The notes beneath the pieces were generated by a model, which was not told the origin of the DNA, ran no database searches, and saw only the letters and a list, made by a program, of their open reading frames with translations. From Nematostella vectensis (taxonomy: Eukaryota > Cnidaria > Anthozoa > Actiniaria > Edwardsiidae), in NCBI RefSeq assembly GCF_932526225.1, contig NC_064043.1, forward strand, positions 5,323,501-5,387,500: 64,000 nucleotides of DNA. Direction: 5' to 3'. Each line of letters opens with the position of its first letter. Position 1 is the first letter of the stretch. Made by a program: the position numbers and the translations under genes. Shown here piece by piece: positions 11,640-23,147 of the stretch.

Positions 11640-13115
11640 TCTTGAGCCGCTATTTAGTATGGCATTAGCAAACATACTTCCAGTCTTGACTGGTCTATCG
11701 TAAAACTGCATAAGTACCGAATCAGAACGCTAGCCAGCTACTTGCATAATTTCATGTATAGGAACATTTGCAGCCTTAGCTGTTGATGTAGAAGCACTTC
11801 TCTTACTATGTGGCTTAAAAATACCGGTGTTAATTCCTGCTGCCTTTATTGTTTGTTTGATCCAACGTGACACACTGTCCTTTGATGCAGGTCCATGTGG
11901 TGCAGTATGGCAGATTAGTAACTGTTTTGTTTGTTTTCGAAGAGGAGCTGTTCTTTGAATGTAAGCATCAATGGCCTCTACAACACAAACTCTTATCTGG
12001 GGTAAAACTAGTGAAAACTATGGGCGATAAATGTCTGTTCTTGCCTCCCTAGGCAGAGGTCTGCTTTAAAATGGATGAAACATAGAAAACGTATTTCCCA
12101 GGAGTGACAGTCATATCCTCAATGTATAATGTCTGTAGTGTTTGAGTTCTCTGGGCTGACAGCAGATCCATTAACATGACCAGTTTCTGAGTAAGTTGCT
12201 TAAGTGACATTTCCCCAAAAGATGGTAGACTTTTAAGATATGTCAAAACTGTATGTGGGTTCCATGTGGAAACATATCGCGGCAATGCGGGCTTCTCATT
12301 AAACAATCCAGTCATGAATCGTGACACCAGTGGGTGCTCACCAACTTTGAGACCGTCTATCAAAATGCACGATGATAGTGCACTTCTGGCTGTAGCAATA
12401 GCACTAAAACCAACAGTTTTAGACAGAGATGTAAGGAAATCCAGAACGTTTTGCAGACTTGGCTGTATCTGGTTAACTCCACTATCAAAGCAATACTTGA
12501 CCCAGGTCTTGACATATGTTTGATATTACTTACGAGTTCCTGACCGCCAAGACTTTAAAATGATTTCCAAAGGCTCTCCTTGTACCCTCTGCGCAACTAG
12601 CGATGACCGGATACAAGACAACCAAGGAGCTGAAGCTTCGGGTACAGTGGATCTACCTCTTCTGGCTGAAACGGCAGAGTTAAGGTCTGTTTGCGCATCT
12701 TGATTTGCACTGGTGGAGCATTGAGCAGCTGAAGCAGGGAGGGGTACCAAAACTGTGTTGGCCAATGAGGGATTACTATGATTGCTGTTGTGCCGCTCTC
12801 CTCTATAAATTGTAGAACTTTGCCTATAAGGCTGAAAGGAGGAAAGCAACATATCAGATTATATTTGCTCCAGTCTAACAAAAAAGCATCAATAGCTTTA
12901 GCCTCAGGGTCTGGTCTCCAGGCAACATAAGGAGTAACTTTATAGTTCAGTCTGAAAGCAAACATATCTATGTCAGGGGTGCCCCATCTACATACAAGGC
13001 TACTGAATGCATTTGCATCTAATGACCATTTAGTGTTACTGTTAAATTTCCGGCTAGCAGCATCAGCCTAAGTATTTAATTTGCCTGGTATGTGGAGAAT
13101 GGACAACTTCAGTTG
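11640..13115 (-). pseudogene. Decayed DIRS-type retrotransposon (RNase H and tyrosine recombinase)
   Basis: Read on the minus strand, 13110-12600 encodes an RNase-H-like region with LSILHIPGKLNT, ADAASRKFN, DIDMFAFRLNYK and AWRPDPEAKAIDAF, the usual signature of DIRS elements. 12363-12049 encodes a tyrosine-recombinase N-terminal part (HPLVSRFMTGLF, LPRYVSTWNPHTVLTYL, LTQKLVMLMDLL). 12000-11650 encodes the catalytic end with KPHSKRSAS, IHEIMQVAG, RSDSVLMQFYDRP. At least two stops are visible: TAG within GKLNT*ADAAS, and TAG replacing the position after VAG where family members usually have Trp. Frame also changes between blocks. Reverse transcriptase is missing, so the copy is 5'-truncated near a hairpin MITE. 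No split direct or inverted termini were recognised. Confidence 0.82.
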
Positions 13116-13134
13116 TCTGCTCATGCACTACATT

Positions 13135-13201
13135 AACCTCGTCCCCAGGGTCTTGCTGACGCCATATTGAAAATTACCCAGGAGACCCTGGGGACGAGGT
13201 T
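13135..13201. mobile_element. Short hairpin MITE, AACCTCGTCCCCAGGGTCT family
   Basis: The left end AACCTCGTCCCCAGGGTCT is perfectly mirrored by AGACCCTGGGGACGAGGTT, with a 29-bp centre containing GACGCCATATTGAAAATTAC. A diverged relative lies at 34780-34872. Confidence 0.75.
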
Positions 13202-15295
13202 GACATGGTGAGAATTTTCACACAGGTCGCGGCCGTCACGTGTACGCACTGTTTTCGTGCTTGTGTGATGTAAGACAAAATGGTGAACGAATGAAAATAT
13301 TTCCATTATTTGTAACGAAGGAATGAGTAATAGTGGATTGTAAAGGTTCTGTTTAAACACGGATTTAAGGATTAGAAATTTGGGACGTAATTCAAGCCAA
13401 AAATAAAACCAGACTCTCGAGCGTCCTTTTATTTCGCCGTTTGTATGGTTAACTGGTGTATCAATATGTTATTCAAAGTATGCCTTCACTCAGTTTCAAC
13501 TGCATATACGTGAGATTCTTCGACCGCTGCAACCTATATTCCATCTAGTTCAGCAAAAAGAGAAAGACAAAACCATGCCCTGATGACATTAGAACACACA
13601 ATTTCGACGCCCTTTGCACTTCATGGAATGTGATTAGCGGTAATTATTTGTATTTCACACAAGCCTTGAAACTTTATAATTATTTAATTGCTTTTTATTT
13701 CTCCTCAAATACTACAGTCACAAGGCTGAAATAATCCAAAAGCCTTTTTAAAACCATTCCATCATTGACACTCAATGAAAAATTGGCTCATAAAGATCAG
13801 AAAGTGCGGGGTGCGCTCAATGAGTTTAATCGATATGTAGTCGAAGAAAACAAAACTACCATCGAACCATCAAACCATTACCCTGCTAGCAGAGCTTTTT
13901 CCTGTTTGTTTCTATCAGATCACTTATCCGTGTCGCGAGTCTGTTCTTTCGCGTTTTCATGAGTCGCGTGAACTGATAGAAACAAACAGGAAAAAGCTCT
14001 GCTAGCAGGGTATCAAAACATAAGAAAATCTATTTAAATCTTTTTAAAAGCTTAAATCTTTTTAAAAAAGATTGCAATTGAAAAGATATGTGATGGATTA
14101 GGGTTACTTGATAAGCATTCGTTCGTTTGTTGAATCGGATGGACTTTTTGCGCTCAAATATCTTTTGTCTCGTTTTCATCTAACAACAGTTGGTGGTACT
14201 GCCAGCCAGGTGTAACACATTAACAAGAGATCTTCCAATCCTTGGTCAGAAAAGCTTCCTTGTTATACTTCATTTAGTCATGGATTTTATTTGCATAACA
14301 GTGATCCCCCATTTGACTTGATCTTCGAATCAAAGCAAACAAAGTATCAGCGAATGAAGAACACTTCCAAGTAACTCTAGATAAATATTCGAAACATTTA
14401 CTGTTCAGCTATTCTGAGGTGAGAATCGATGAATGTTTACCTTTGCTAATATACGAACTCAAATATTTTATGGGCTTCGCAGCGATGCGATATAATGATA
14501 AACTTTGTGGCACTCAACATTTCGTTACATTTTGCGGAAATGTACTTCAGGAACCGTAGCATTTTTCATGATTTGATGATTTGGTAAAGACAAGGATAAC
14601 AATGATAGATGAAATGCGTTTAAAACGATATTTAACGTGTACTTGAGTTGCGATAAAATTCATTAGTGTTTTGTAACGTCACATAGCAATATAATGATTT
14701 GTAGAAATATTGTGGTCTCACTCAAAATGTCCTTAAAAATATGGTTGAGTGGTAAAAAATTCGCACCTTACGAAAACATTGAGGAAAAGGAATAAACCGT
14801 TGCAGTTAGCGTGACCAAAGATTCGGGCATAACAAAGATAATAACTTCAGAAAGCCTTTCGAATACGAATATTTAAGTCGTCATAATAATGAAAAATGGG
14901 CCAAAAACGTTTTCCTTTCCAAAAACCTTTAGATAGAAAAATGTTTTAGAGACGCCGCAACTTTATGTGAAAAACGCCGGGTTTGGCTTTAAAGGCATCT
15001 GATTTCTTCAAATTTACCTTTTGAAAAAAATACAGGAAATATTTATAGCATAGTAAACATAAAATGACAAGAAAAAAGGAGTGTCAAAGAGGATGTTCCG
15101 AAAGGTTGACATCCTGACTTCACTAGGATAATTTAATGGGTTTTCGAAACTGAAAATATCATTATTGTTTAAATAGCTCGTTAAAGATGAGAACTTCATA
15201 TCTCATATTGTTTATGTTTATTCCTAACGCCCACGAGAGAACACGGGGAGAGTTTTGGCTACATCCAATACACGCACGCACGCGAGTCCCTCAGT
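13202..15295. other. Intergenic DNA with one MITE
   Basis: Apart from the inverted-repeat element at 13879-14012, no exon or RNA gene could be supported. The sequence is AT-rich with short unlinked open frames. Confidence 0.45.
13879..14012. mobile_element. MITE with perfect 40-bp inverted repeats (TACCCTGCTAGCAGAG ends)
   Basis: The left arm 13879-13918 (TACCCTGCTAGCAGAGC..TTTCTATCAG) is the exact inverse of the right arm ending at 14012. The perfect arms suggest recent insertion. A shorter relative with CTGCTAGCAGAGG ends lies at 59272-59332. Confidence 0.8.
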
Positions 15296-16318
15296 TTCGT
15301 TTTCTGCGCAGTTGTTCTGATCTCTGTCACGCAGTTGTTCTGACTTCTGTCACGCAGTTGTTCTGACTTCTGTCACGCAGTTGTTTTGACCTCTGTCACG
15401 AAGTTGTTCTGATCTCTGTCACGCAGTTGTTCTAACTTCTGTCACGCAGTTGTTCTGTCTTCTGTCAAGCAGTTGTTCTGACTTCTGTCACGCAGTTGTT
15501 ATAACTTCTGTCACACAGTTGTTCCAACTTCTGTCACACAGTTGTTCTAACTTCTGTCACGCAGTTGTTCTGTCTTCTGTCACGCAGTTGTTTTGACTTT
15601 TGTCACGCAGTTGTTCTGACTTCTGTCTCGCAGTTGTTCTTACTTCTGTCACGCAGTTGTTCTAACTTCTGTCACGCAGTTGTTTTGACCTCTGTCACGA
15701 AGTTGTTCTGATCTCTGTCACGCAGTTGTTCTAACTTCTGTCACGCAGTTGTTCTGTCTTCTGTCAAGCAGTTGTTCTAATTTCTGTCACACAGTTGTTC
15801 TAACTTCTGTCACACAGTTGTTCTAACTTCTGTCACGCAGTTGTTCTGTCTTCTGTCACGCAGTTGTTCTAACTTCTGTCACGCATTTGTTTTGTCTTCT
15901 GTCACGTGATTGTTCTGACTTCTGCCACGCAGTTGTTCTAACTTCTGTCACACAGTTGTTCTAACTTCTGTCACGCAGTTGTTCTGTCTTCTGTCACGCA
16001 TTTGTTCTGACTTCTGCCACGCAGTTGTTCTGATCTCTGTCACATAGTTGTTATAACTCCTGTCACGCAGTTGTTCTGATCTCTGTCACGCAGTTGTTCT
16101 GATCTCTGTCACGCAGTTGTTCTGACCTCTGTCACGCAGTTGTTCTGATCTCTGATTTCTGATCTCTGTTACGCAGTTGTTCTGATCTCTGATTTCTGAT
16201 CTCTGTCACGCAGTTGTTCTGACCACTGTCACGCAGCTGTTCTGATCTCTGTCACGCAGTTGTTCTGATCTCTGTCACGCAGTTGTTCTGATCTCTGATT
16301 TCTGATCTCTGTTACGCT
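15296..16318. repeat. 23-bp minisatellite, about 40 copies
   Basis: The unit is close to CACGCAGTTGTTCTGACTTCTGT with common variants at the second dinucleotides (GATCTC, TAACTT, GTCTTC). Higher-order blocks recur: the segment with CACGAAGTTGTTCTGATCTC appears twice about 300 bases apart. Towards the end, insertions of TGATTTCTGATCTCTG appear. Non-coding. Confidence 0.9.
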
Positions 16319-16979
16319 CAGAGTGCATGTCGGTCCCCATTCGATCACGATTCCATCACGTGATATTGATATGGCCAAAACCTCAATTTCGTTTCTCACT
16401 TGGAGCCTCAGGCAGCTCAGGTAGGCATCTCTCTCTGTCTCTCTTTTAAGCCCCGTGCGAACTGCGCCAGCACCTGCCAGTATTGCTGGCGAATTTTCGC
16501 TTGACTGACCACAAGACAAAGGAAATGTCAAAATGGGAAATGAAGCATTTTAATTTTATACGGAACTAAGCCTTTTACTTGTGCGCACCATCCCCGACTG
16601 CGACGCTCTGTTTTCCACTGCTTCGCTTTATCTCTTTATCTTTATCTTTTAAAAGCATGCAGATTTACCTATAAATACAACAACGCCTAGATATTCTAAG
16701 CGTTTTATTATATCTCTTACGACCAAGGGAGCACGGCAAAATGTGTTTCATTTACCGCGCGATTGAGATTTTTACACATGAAGAAAACGTTCTCGTTTAT
16801 AGACTCTGGTACGGAGGACTCTTAGTTTCTTTTCAGATGCTTTCTCTTTTTACCTAAGATGGTCACAGTCACTGTTTTTCGTGCCGACACTATCGTATCC
16901 AATATCTCCGGGTCAATAAAACGAACAAAGACCCTGTTGACAAACATAATCCAATCCATAATCCGAGCCCCACACCCCT

Positions 16980-17090
16980 TACCCTGCGGTACCAGAGCCT
17001 CCCGACTTTTCTCGCCCCTCGCCCAGTGACGCTCAGCCAAAATGCCGCGACAGTCACGAGAGAAGTCTTGAGGCTCTGGTACCCAGGGTA
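16980..17090. mobile_element. MITE with TACCCTGGTACCAGAGCCTC ends
   Basis: The left end TACCCTGCGGTACCAGAGCC is mirrored by the right end GGCTCTGGTACCCAGGGTA, and the match extends into GACTT.TCTCG. It shares termini with the larger element at 38271-39168, so the two probably belong to one family. Confidence 0.65.
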
Positions 17091-17211
17091 CACACCCCAA
17101 ACAGCGCAACTGATATCCTCCTCGCAAAACAAACACACATGACGCGTTGCTTAATGCTTAAATGTTAGACCCTATTAAAGCTTGCGCTTATTTCTAGGGG
17201 GCGCCAAGGTA

Positions 17212-19179
17212 TTATAGGCGGCGAAGGTGGCCAGGGATCCGTAAGGATCTTAAGACTGGCAGTGCACTTGATTTAAAGGAGTCAATCGACGAGGACTCGA
17301 TAACCTCGGAGGGAAGCAAGTTCCAAGTCCTGATAGTTCTAGGAAAAAAAGAGTATGAGTGGGAAAGTACATTGGACTGAATCTGGTTATATTTAGAGGA
17401 GTTTGTTCTGGACGGTCGAAGGTTTGGCTGAAATTGTTGAGGTAGAGCAATGTTCACTAAATTGTTGCGGATTTTATAGAAGAGGCATAGTTGGGCGAGC
17501 TGACGTCGCACTTCAAGCGAGTCCCAATTCAGGGATTTAACAAGGTCAGATGAGCTTGCCCTGGGGTCGTAGGTACCAGTAACGAAACGCGCCGCATTTT
17601 TCTGCACTTGCTCTAATTTGTTGATGTCTCTATCCGTGAAGGGGTTCCATACTGGAGAAGCATATTCCATGACCGGTCTTATCATTGAAAAGTACGCACG
17701 TTCCTTTACACTCTGAGAACAGGGTTTGAGGGTACGTCGTAATAATCCAAGAGTCTTGTTGGCTTTCAAAGAGACTTTACAACAATGCCTACTCCAGCGG
17801 AGATCGTGTGCAACGCGGATCCCTAGATAGTCTTGCTCGTCTGTAGAATTCAGGAGCTGGGAGTCTAGCGAGTAGTTGAACAAGCTGCTATTTCTCTTCA
17901 AGGTGATCGGCAGTAATTGGCATTTAGAGGCATTAAACTCCATCTGCCAAGTCCGAGCCCAGGCTTCAAGGTTGCAAAGATCGTGTTGGAGGGACACATG
18001 GTCAGCTGGAGATCGAATGGTCCTGTAGACCACTGTGTCATCTGCAAATAGGCGAATTACCGAGCTGCATTGGTCAACAATGTCGTTAATGAACACAAGA
18101 AAGAGGGTTGGGCCAAGCACGGTCCCCTGGGGGACACCTGATGTCACAGGAACCTGACTGGAATGGGACCCGTCAACTACTACGAACTGATTTCGGTTGT
18201 TTAGAAAGGCTTCAATCCAACCAAGAGTCTTTCCACGTATGCCACAGTGATGTAGTTTATGGGATAGCTTTGCGTGGGACACCTTGTCGAAGGCCTTGCT
18301 AAAGTCGAGCATAATGGCATCTACCTGGCCATGAGAATTAAGTGTGCTGCCCCAGTCATGTGTAGCAAGAATCAATTGAGTCTCACAGGAAAAACCGCTG
18401 CGGAAGCCATGTTGCAGGTCTGACAGGATATTAAAAGCAGATAGATGTTTGTTTAAATGGCTTAGCACAATGTGTTCCATGACTTTACAGGAGAGGCACG
18501 TAAGAGAGATAGGGCGGTAATTGCCGGGGTTGTCACGGTTATCCTTCTTGTGGACTGGGACTACTTTGGCGGTAGACCAGTCTAGAGGGAGCGTCCCCTT
18601 ATCGTAACTCTGTTGGAAGATGATGCATAACATGTTGGCTAGGTAGTTTGACAAGTCGTGTAGGATGCGTGCTGGAAGTTCATCAGGGCCTGAGGCCTTG
18701 CATGTCTGCATATTGTCTAGTTGTTTTTTAATGCCAGTAGGGGTGAAAATGATATCACTAATATGCGGAAACGGGCTTGGGCCAAGTCCAGGGAGAACTC
18801 CGTCGTCCACAGTGAACACACTTTGGAACTGCTTGTTGAGAACCTGAGCTTTGTCGCGCGGGGATATGGAGACACCATCGTTAGACCTTAGTGAAGGGAT
18901 GTCTGATACTTCTGATCGACGGCTCTTAACGTAGTTCCAAAATTTCTTTGGATTTGAAACTAGGCTGCCCCCCACAACTTCGTTCAGGTGGTGATTATGA
19001 GCTTCTTTTAGTGTCTTGGTAACCTTGTTACGATATTTCCTGTAAGCCAACCAGGCAGGCGAAGACGGTGACTTGTCCCCAGAATGCTTTGCCCTGCGAA
19101 GGAGGCGTTCGCTTTGAATATCAAAGTGGTTTATCTTCGTAAAAATCCAAATCTCAATCGCGCGGTAAATGAAACACAT
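17212..19179 (-). mobile_element. 5'-truncated CR1-like non-LTR retrotransposon with intact reverse transcriptase frame
   Basis: An uninterrupted frame of 655 codons encodes a LINE reverse transcriptase: NYRPISLTCLSCKVMEHIV, LQHGFRSGFSCETQL, MLDFSKAFDKVSH, SGVPQGTVLGPTLFLVFIND and the catalytic FADD box, then the thumb and C-terminal region (ERAYFSMIRPVMEYASPVW, LEQVQKNAARFV) typical of CR1/Jockey-like elements. The endonuclease domain is absent. Homology starts around ERLLRRAKHSG, and the first 20 or so codons read into the flanking inverted repeat, so the annotated Met is not the native start. It copies itself by target-primed reverse transcription when complete. This copy is probably dead on arrival yet has no stop codons, so it is young. 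Confidence 0.88.
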
Positions 19180-19336
19180 TCTGCAGTGATGCTCCCTTGT
19201 TGTTACGACCTTTTATCTTGGCTTCTACGGTTTCCAAAGGCGGGACGGGCAAGCCTGGACAAGCTTCAAGGTTTATCCACGATCCACCATGGTCCTTCGG
19301 TCCGTGAACCCCGCCCATTTGCTATACTACTATTAT

Positions 19337-19670
19337 ACAGAGGCTGAAAGTCGGCGTTACCCACCCCCTGTTAGGTTGAATGATAACCTGGGTATCACAG
19401 AGGCTGAAAGTCGGCGTTACCCACCCCCTGTTAGGTTGAATGATACCCTAAGTGGTATCACAGAGGTTGAAAGTCGGCGTTACCCACCCCCCTGTTAGGT
19501 TATATGATACCCTGGGTCACAGAGGCTAAAAGTTCGGGTTACCCACCCCCTGTTAGGTTGAATGACACCCTGGGTATCACAGAGGCTGAAAGTCGGCGTT
19601 ACCCACCCCCTGTTAGGTTGAATGATACCCTAAGTGGTATCACAGAGGTTGAAAGTCCGCGCTACCTCCC
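19337..19670. repeat. 60-bp minisatellite, about 5.5 copies
   Basis: Tandem units contain CAGAGGCTGAAAGTCGGCG, TTACCCACCCCCTG and TTAGGTTGAATGATACCC, with a 3-bp length variant (CTAAGTGGTATCA). Open frames here are repeat artefacts. Confidence 0.85.
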
Positions 19671-19939
19671 CCCCTCCTTTCCCCCTGTTCACAGCCCCTA
19701 TTATTTTAAAACACTTAAAACATATAATCTTCTTTTACAAAATTGTAACTTCCAAAGGGATTATAGATAGCGCCAGTTAAAATGAATTTTCTTACTGGCT
19801 CCAAAGCTTCTATGATGACAAAATGGCGGCTGAAATAGTTAGAAATAAACACATTTTAAAGAGTCTCTGTTCATCGCCATGTTGTCTTTACAACAAAGCA
19901 TAACAAGGATTTAAAAGCATCCATTTCCATGGCTCATTT

Positions 19940-20298
19940 CAGGGGCGGCGGAAGGGGAGGGGCAGGGGGGGGGCGCCAGCCAGTGGGGGGCAACACCCCC
20001 CACTTTTCTGAGCGGATGTTTCTTTATTTGTTAACGTTTTTTTAACCAACAGGTTTCAAGCGGTGCATATGCAACCGACAACAAATTTGTTGAACAATTT
20101 AAAATGTCGTGCATCAAAACTTAGGTTATCACCCGCGTTCTTATAAATAGCACTTAAAAATTTGAAACCACGACACACCCCACCCCCTGAAAACACCAAC
20201 CCCCCCTCCCTCTGAAACCACTGCCCACCCCCTTCCCCCTCCCCCTCCAACTTTCGCCCCCCCCTCCCCCACCTATGGGATCACTCCGCCGCTGCTGC
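19940..20298. mobile_element. MITE-like element with CAGGGGCGGCGGA ends
   Basis: The left end CAGGGGCGGCGGA and the inverted right end CAGCAGCGGCGGA match at 11 of 13 positions. Just inside are G-rich (left) and C-rich (right) stretches. No coding sequence and no clear target duplication. Confidence 0.45.
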
Positions 20299-20377
20299 AT
20301 TTTTTAATCTGCCCCAATACTCTCTTTTTGGTAAATGATTGTGTAACGTCTTGTTTAGATTGTCATTTTGATATTTT

Positions 20378-23147
20378 TTAAGGGGGTATGATACCCAAGA
20401 CAACAAAAATTTTAAGCAAAAGACTTAGCAGTTTTATTATTTCACATATCATTAACCTCATTGAGACTAATCATTCGATACCAATTTTGGCAGTTACTGT
20501 TGCTATGGTAACCAAGCCACACCCAAAATACAAGATTTTAATGCTCTTAAGGTAACAGCTCTAGCTCTGAAACTATAATTGGAACACAAACCAAACTAAG
20601 GATATTCATTGCTAATACCTCAAACTATGTAATGAACCTAAAATTGCTATATAGTTGACATAAATGGAAAATTATCAAGTAAACAAACAAAAAGCTTATA
20701 ATTTTAACCAGCATTCTTTGGTAAAAAGCCTTCATATTACTAAGCATTGTAAAAATTTCAAGGTTTTTGAGGTTCATTACACTACTACACTATCAATAAT
20801 TATTCCTGCCAAATTTCATGCAATAATATTAAAAACACAGGAACTAGTGAGTGATACACTGAGCCATACATTAACGGAATTAATATTTTGAGAAAAATGC
20901 ATTTTAAATTATGAAATAAATAATTCCTTATAATTACAACACCTGCAGCTAAATCAATGCACTAAAATGATCCTGCACAATATCTTGGTCCTTCTTGCTG
21001 CTGTTTCTTGTCTTCCTTCCTCTTCCTTTGACCTCTGAGCACCTTTCTTCTTTTCTTTTGTATGTCTCTCTCCTTGTACTTTGCTCCATAAATACGTCCT
21101 AAGTCTAAAGCAGTGCAACCTGAATTAGTATACTTGCCAACATCTATTTTCAATCGCCTGAAGAGATCTACAACAGTTGCTGATCCTTGATTGAAGTGTG
21201 CCACTGCATCATAAAGTCCAAATTCTAGGACAGGTCGAGCCACAAACACTTCTTTTGGCACACGCTGCCAAATCATTGCATTAAAAGATTCTTTTTGATT
21301 CTGTGTTTTGCCATGTAGGCACTTTTTCAGCAATTTATCATCACTCAGTCTGAGATAGATTGGATTCATTAAGGCAATTATGTCTTTAGGTAAGCCAGAA
21401 CCATGCTTGAAGGTCTTGGTCTTATTTGCACTGTCCCTCTTATAACCACACCAACTATTTGGTCCATCAGGACAATAGTCATGAAGAACTACCTTGTCAT
21501 TAGATGCACAGTGAAATAAGGTGGCATAAATAGCTTTCTTCATTCCTTTCAGGTCATCGAGATTTGATCGTATGGCAATGCCATAATAGTTTTGCAGTTT
21601 GTCTATCATGGCATCAGTCAACTTTCCCTTTTCTCCAATTCCCGCATTTGTTTTTTTCCATTTCCGCAGTGCTGTTCCCATCCTCTTTTGAACGTGTCCA
21701 ACGCATTCTTTTTTTTCTACAACTACATTATCATCTTCATACATATGTTCAACTTCAGTATGGCTCTTAGAATCACCATCAGCATAAAGTTCAGAGTATC
21801 TGAGCTTGTGTTTATCAATGGAGCGGCTGAACAGGCGACTAGCTCCAACCAACTCCTTGCCAGGGGCAGAGCCATGGTAGTTGGCATTGCACTTGAAGCT
21901 GTGCTCTGCCCACCATGTTTTGTAGGCAATACTCTCTTTGTCAAGATTTGGATGCTGCTGACATTGCTTGCATGACTGGGACAGGGCTACAGTGTCCAAG
22001 ACCTTTCCATTATCCATGGAAATGACTGTGACGCATCCATTTTTTGAGCAAAACCCTCTTTTCACAATTTACAATATAATCTGCACTAGCAGCTTTCTGA
22101 TCTTTAATTTCAATGGCTGCTCTCTTCATTGTTTCATTAGCAATAGCTTTAATATGCTTACTAATAGTTTTTGAGTTCTTGGAATATGCTCGTGCGGTTG
22201 GAGGTGGCGGCATGTTCATCAAGGTACAAAACCTTTTTGCTCCACTGTGGCCTTTACCAAGCGATCGCATGGAATAAACCAGGCGCCTGTTTACTTCATA
22301 ACTCTTCGCTTGCTTTTTCGAAGTGAAAAACTCTGTTTTCCAGCCACACGAAGAACACAATAGCCTAAGACTGGAAGCACAGCCTTTCCTTTGAAGTTGA
22401 TTTTCCATCAACGTAAGACTGGAATCGGCACACTCACTGCAGCGAAGAGAATACAATATCTCACTGAGTATTTCCATATCAATGAGCCTGTATCCAGTGA
22501 TAAAAGGTTCCCCTGACTGTTCTTGGAAAGATGTAGACAATTTTGGGACGTCTTTAGATAGTTTTTAAGACGAAACAGATCGCCTAGAGGACGTGTTGAC
22601 ATCAACACGTGTCTCGTCGACATCGTCTTTCTTGGCTATTTTCGGCAACGTTTCTTGCAATTTTGTGTGCTGATTGCCCGAGAATCTTCTCTTTGGTCGT
22701 CTAACACTTCGATTTTTAGGCATAATAGACTTCTTATGATGAGATTTAGAGACTTTAGAAGATATTAAACGTATAACGATCGAGAAACTTGGAAGAAATT
22801 GTAAATACTTGCAAAATATGTGAATAACTGTGTTCCAAAACGAGGTTAGGACCTAGTCTACCTCTATACAGTATAACACAGGAAGTCCATGCAATGGAAA
22901 TATTTTTTTCCGATTACTATGGCCCGTTTTCATTGGAAAAAGGACGCCAAAACAATGCGTTGCCCCTGGCAACCAGGGAACGACCTTCAGAAAATCGCAA
23001 AAAAAAAAAAGGAATGAAAATGTTTTTTTCCAGAAATACATCTAATCACGAATAAAGCAGAGATAATTTTTAGGCTAAATCAACTGGAAAATTTTTTTTG
23101 CCAATTTACTTCAAACTTGTAGTTTTTTTAGTATCATACCGCCTTAA
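20378..23147 (-). mobile_element. TTAA-flanked DNA transposon (Kolobok-like) carrying a broken transposase
   Basis: TTAA lies at 20378-20381 and again at 23144-23147. Directly inside are inverted ends, GGGGGTATGATAC on the left and the inverse of GTATCATACCGCC on the right (12 of 13 bases identical). The 2.77-kb interior holds one transposase gene on the minus strand. TTAA target duplications are typical of Kolobok and piggyBac elements, not of canonical Mutator (9 bp). The protein resembles the invertebrate family Pfam calls Mutator-like transposase domain. Confidence 0.85.
20962..22723 (-). pseudogene. Mutator-like-domain (PF20700-type) transposase, one stop and one frameshift
   Basis: Start ATG at 22723, followed by a basic N-terminus (MPKNRSVRRPKRRFSG). 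An in-frame TAA occurs at 22567-22565 after codon 52. The frame then continues through CSSCGWKTEF, NRRLVYSMRSLGKGHSG, FCTLMNMPPPP. Near 22065 the frame shifts and continues through KRGFCSKNGCVTVISMDNG, YADGDSKSHTEV, KKECVGHVQKRMGTALRKW, SWCGYKRDS, KTQNQKESFNAMIW to a stop at 20962. At the frameshift, family members usually carry a DG[ST]W motif with the first acidic catalytic residue. Here NCE runs straight into KRG, so a small out-of-frame deletion appears to have removed it. The remaining Asp (GDGDSK) and Glu (KESFN) candidates are present. The protein would cut and paste the host element; this copy is inactive. Family assignment is from memory of conserved motifs. Confidence 0.85.

Larger units (their letters stand above)
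16725..19192. repeat. 2.5-kb inverted-repeat frame around a LINE
   Basis: GGGAGCA followed after a few bases by AATGTGTTTCATTTACCG and CGCGATTGAGATTT occurs on the plus strand at 16725-16772. The same words occur inverted at about 19140-19192, and weak similarity (TTTTTAC, then GAAGA.AA) continues inward. These look like terminal inverted repeats of a host DNA element into which a MITE (16980-17090) and the LINE inserted. Whether the two arms belong to one element is inference. Confidence 0.5.

Noticed and set aside
15296-16318. Regular short repeats that resemble a CRISPR array
   Set aside because: Units are directly adjacent with no unique spacers, and the window is eukaryotic; it is a minisatellite.
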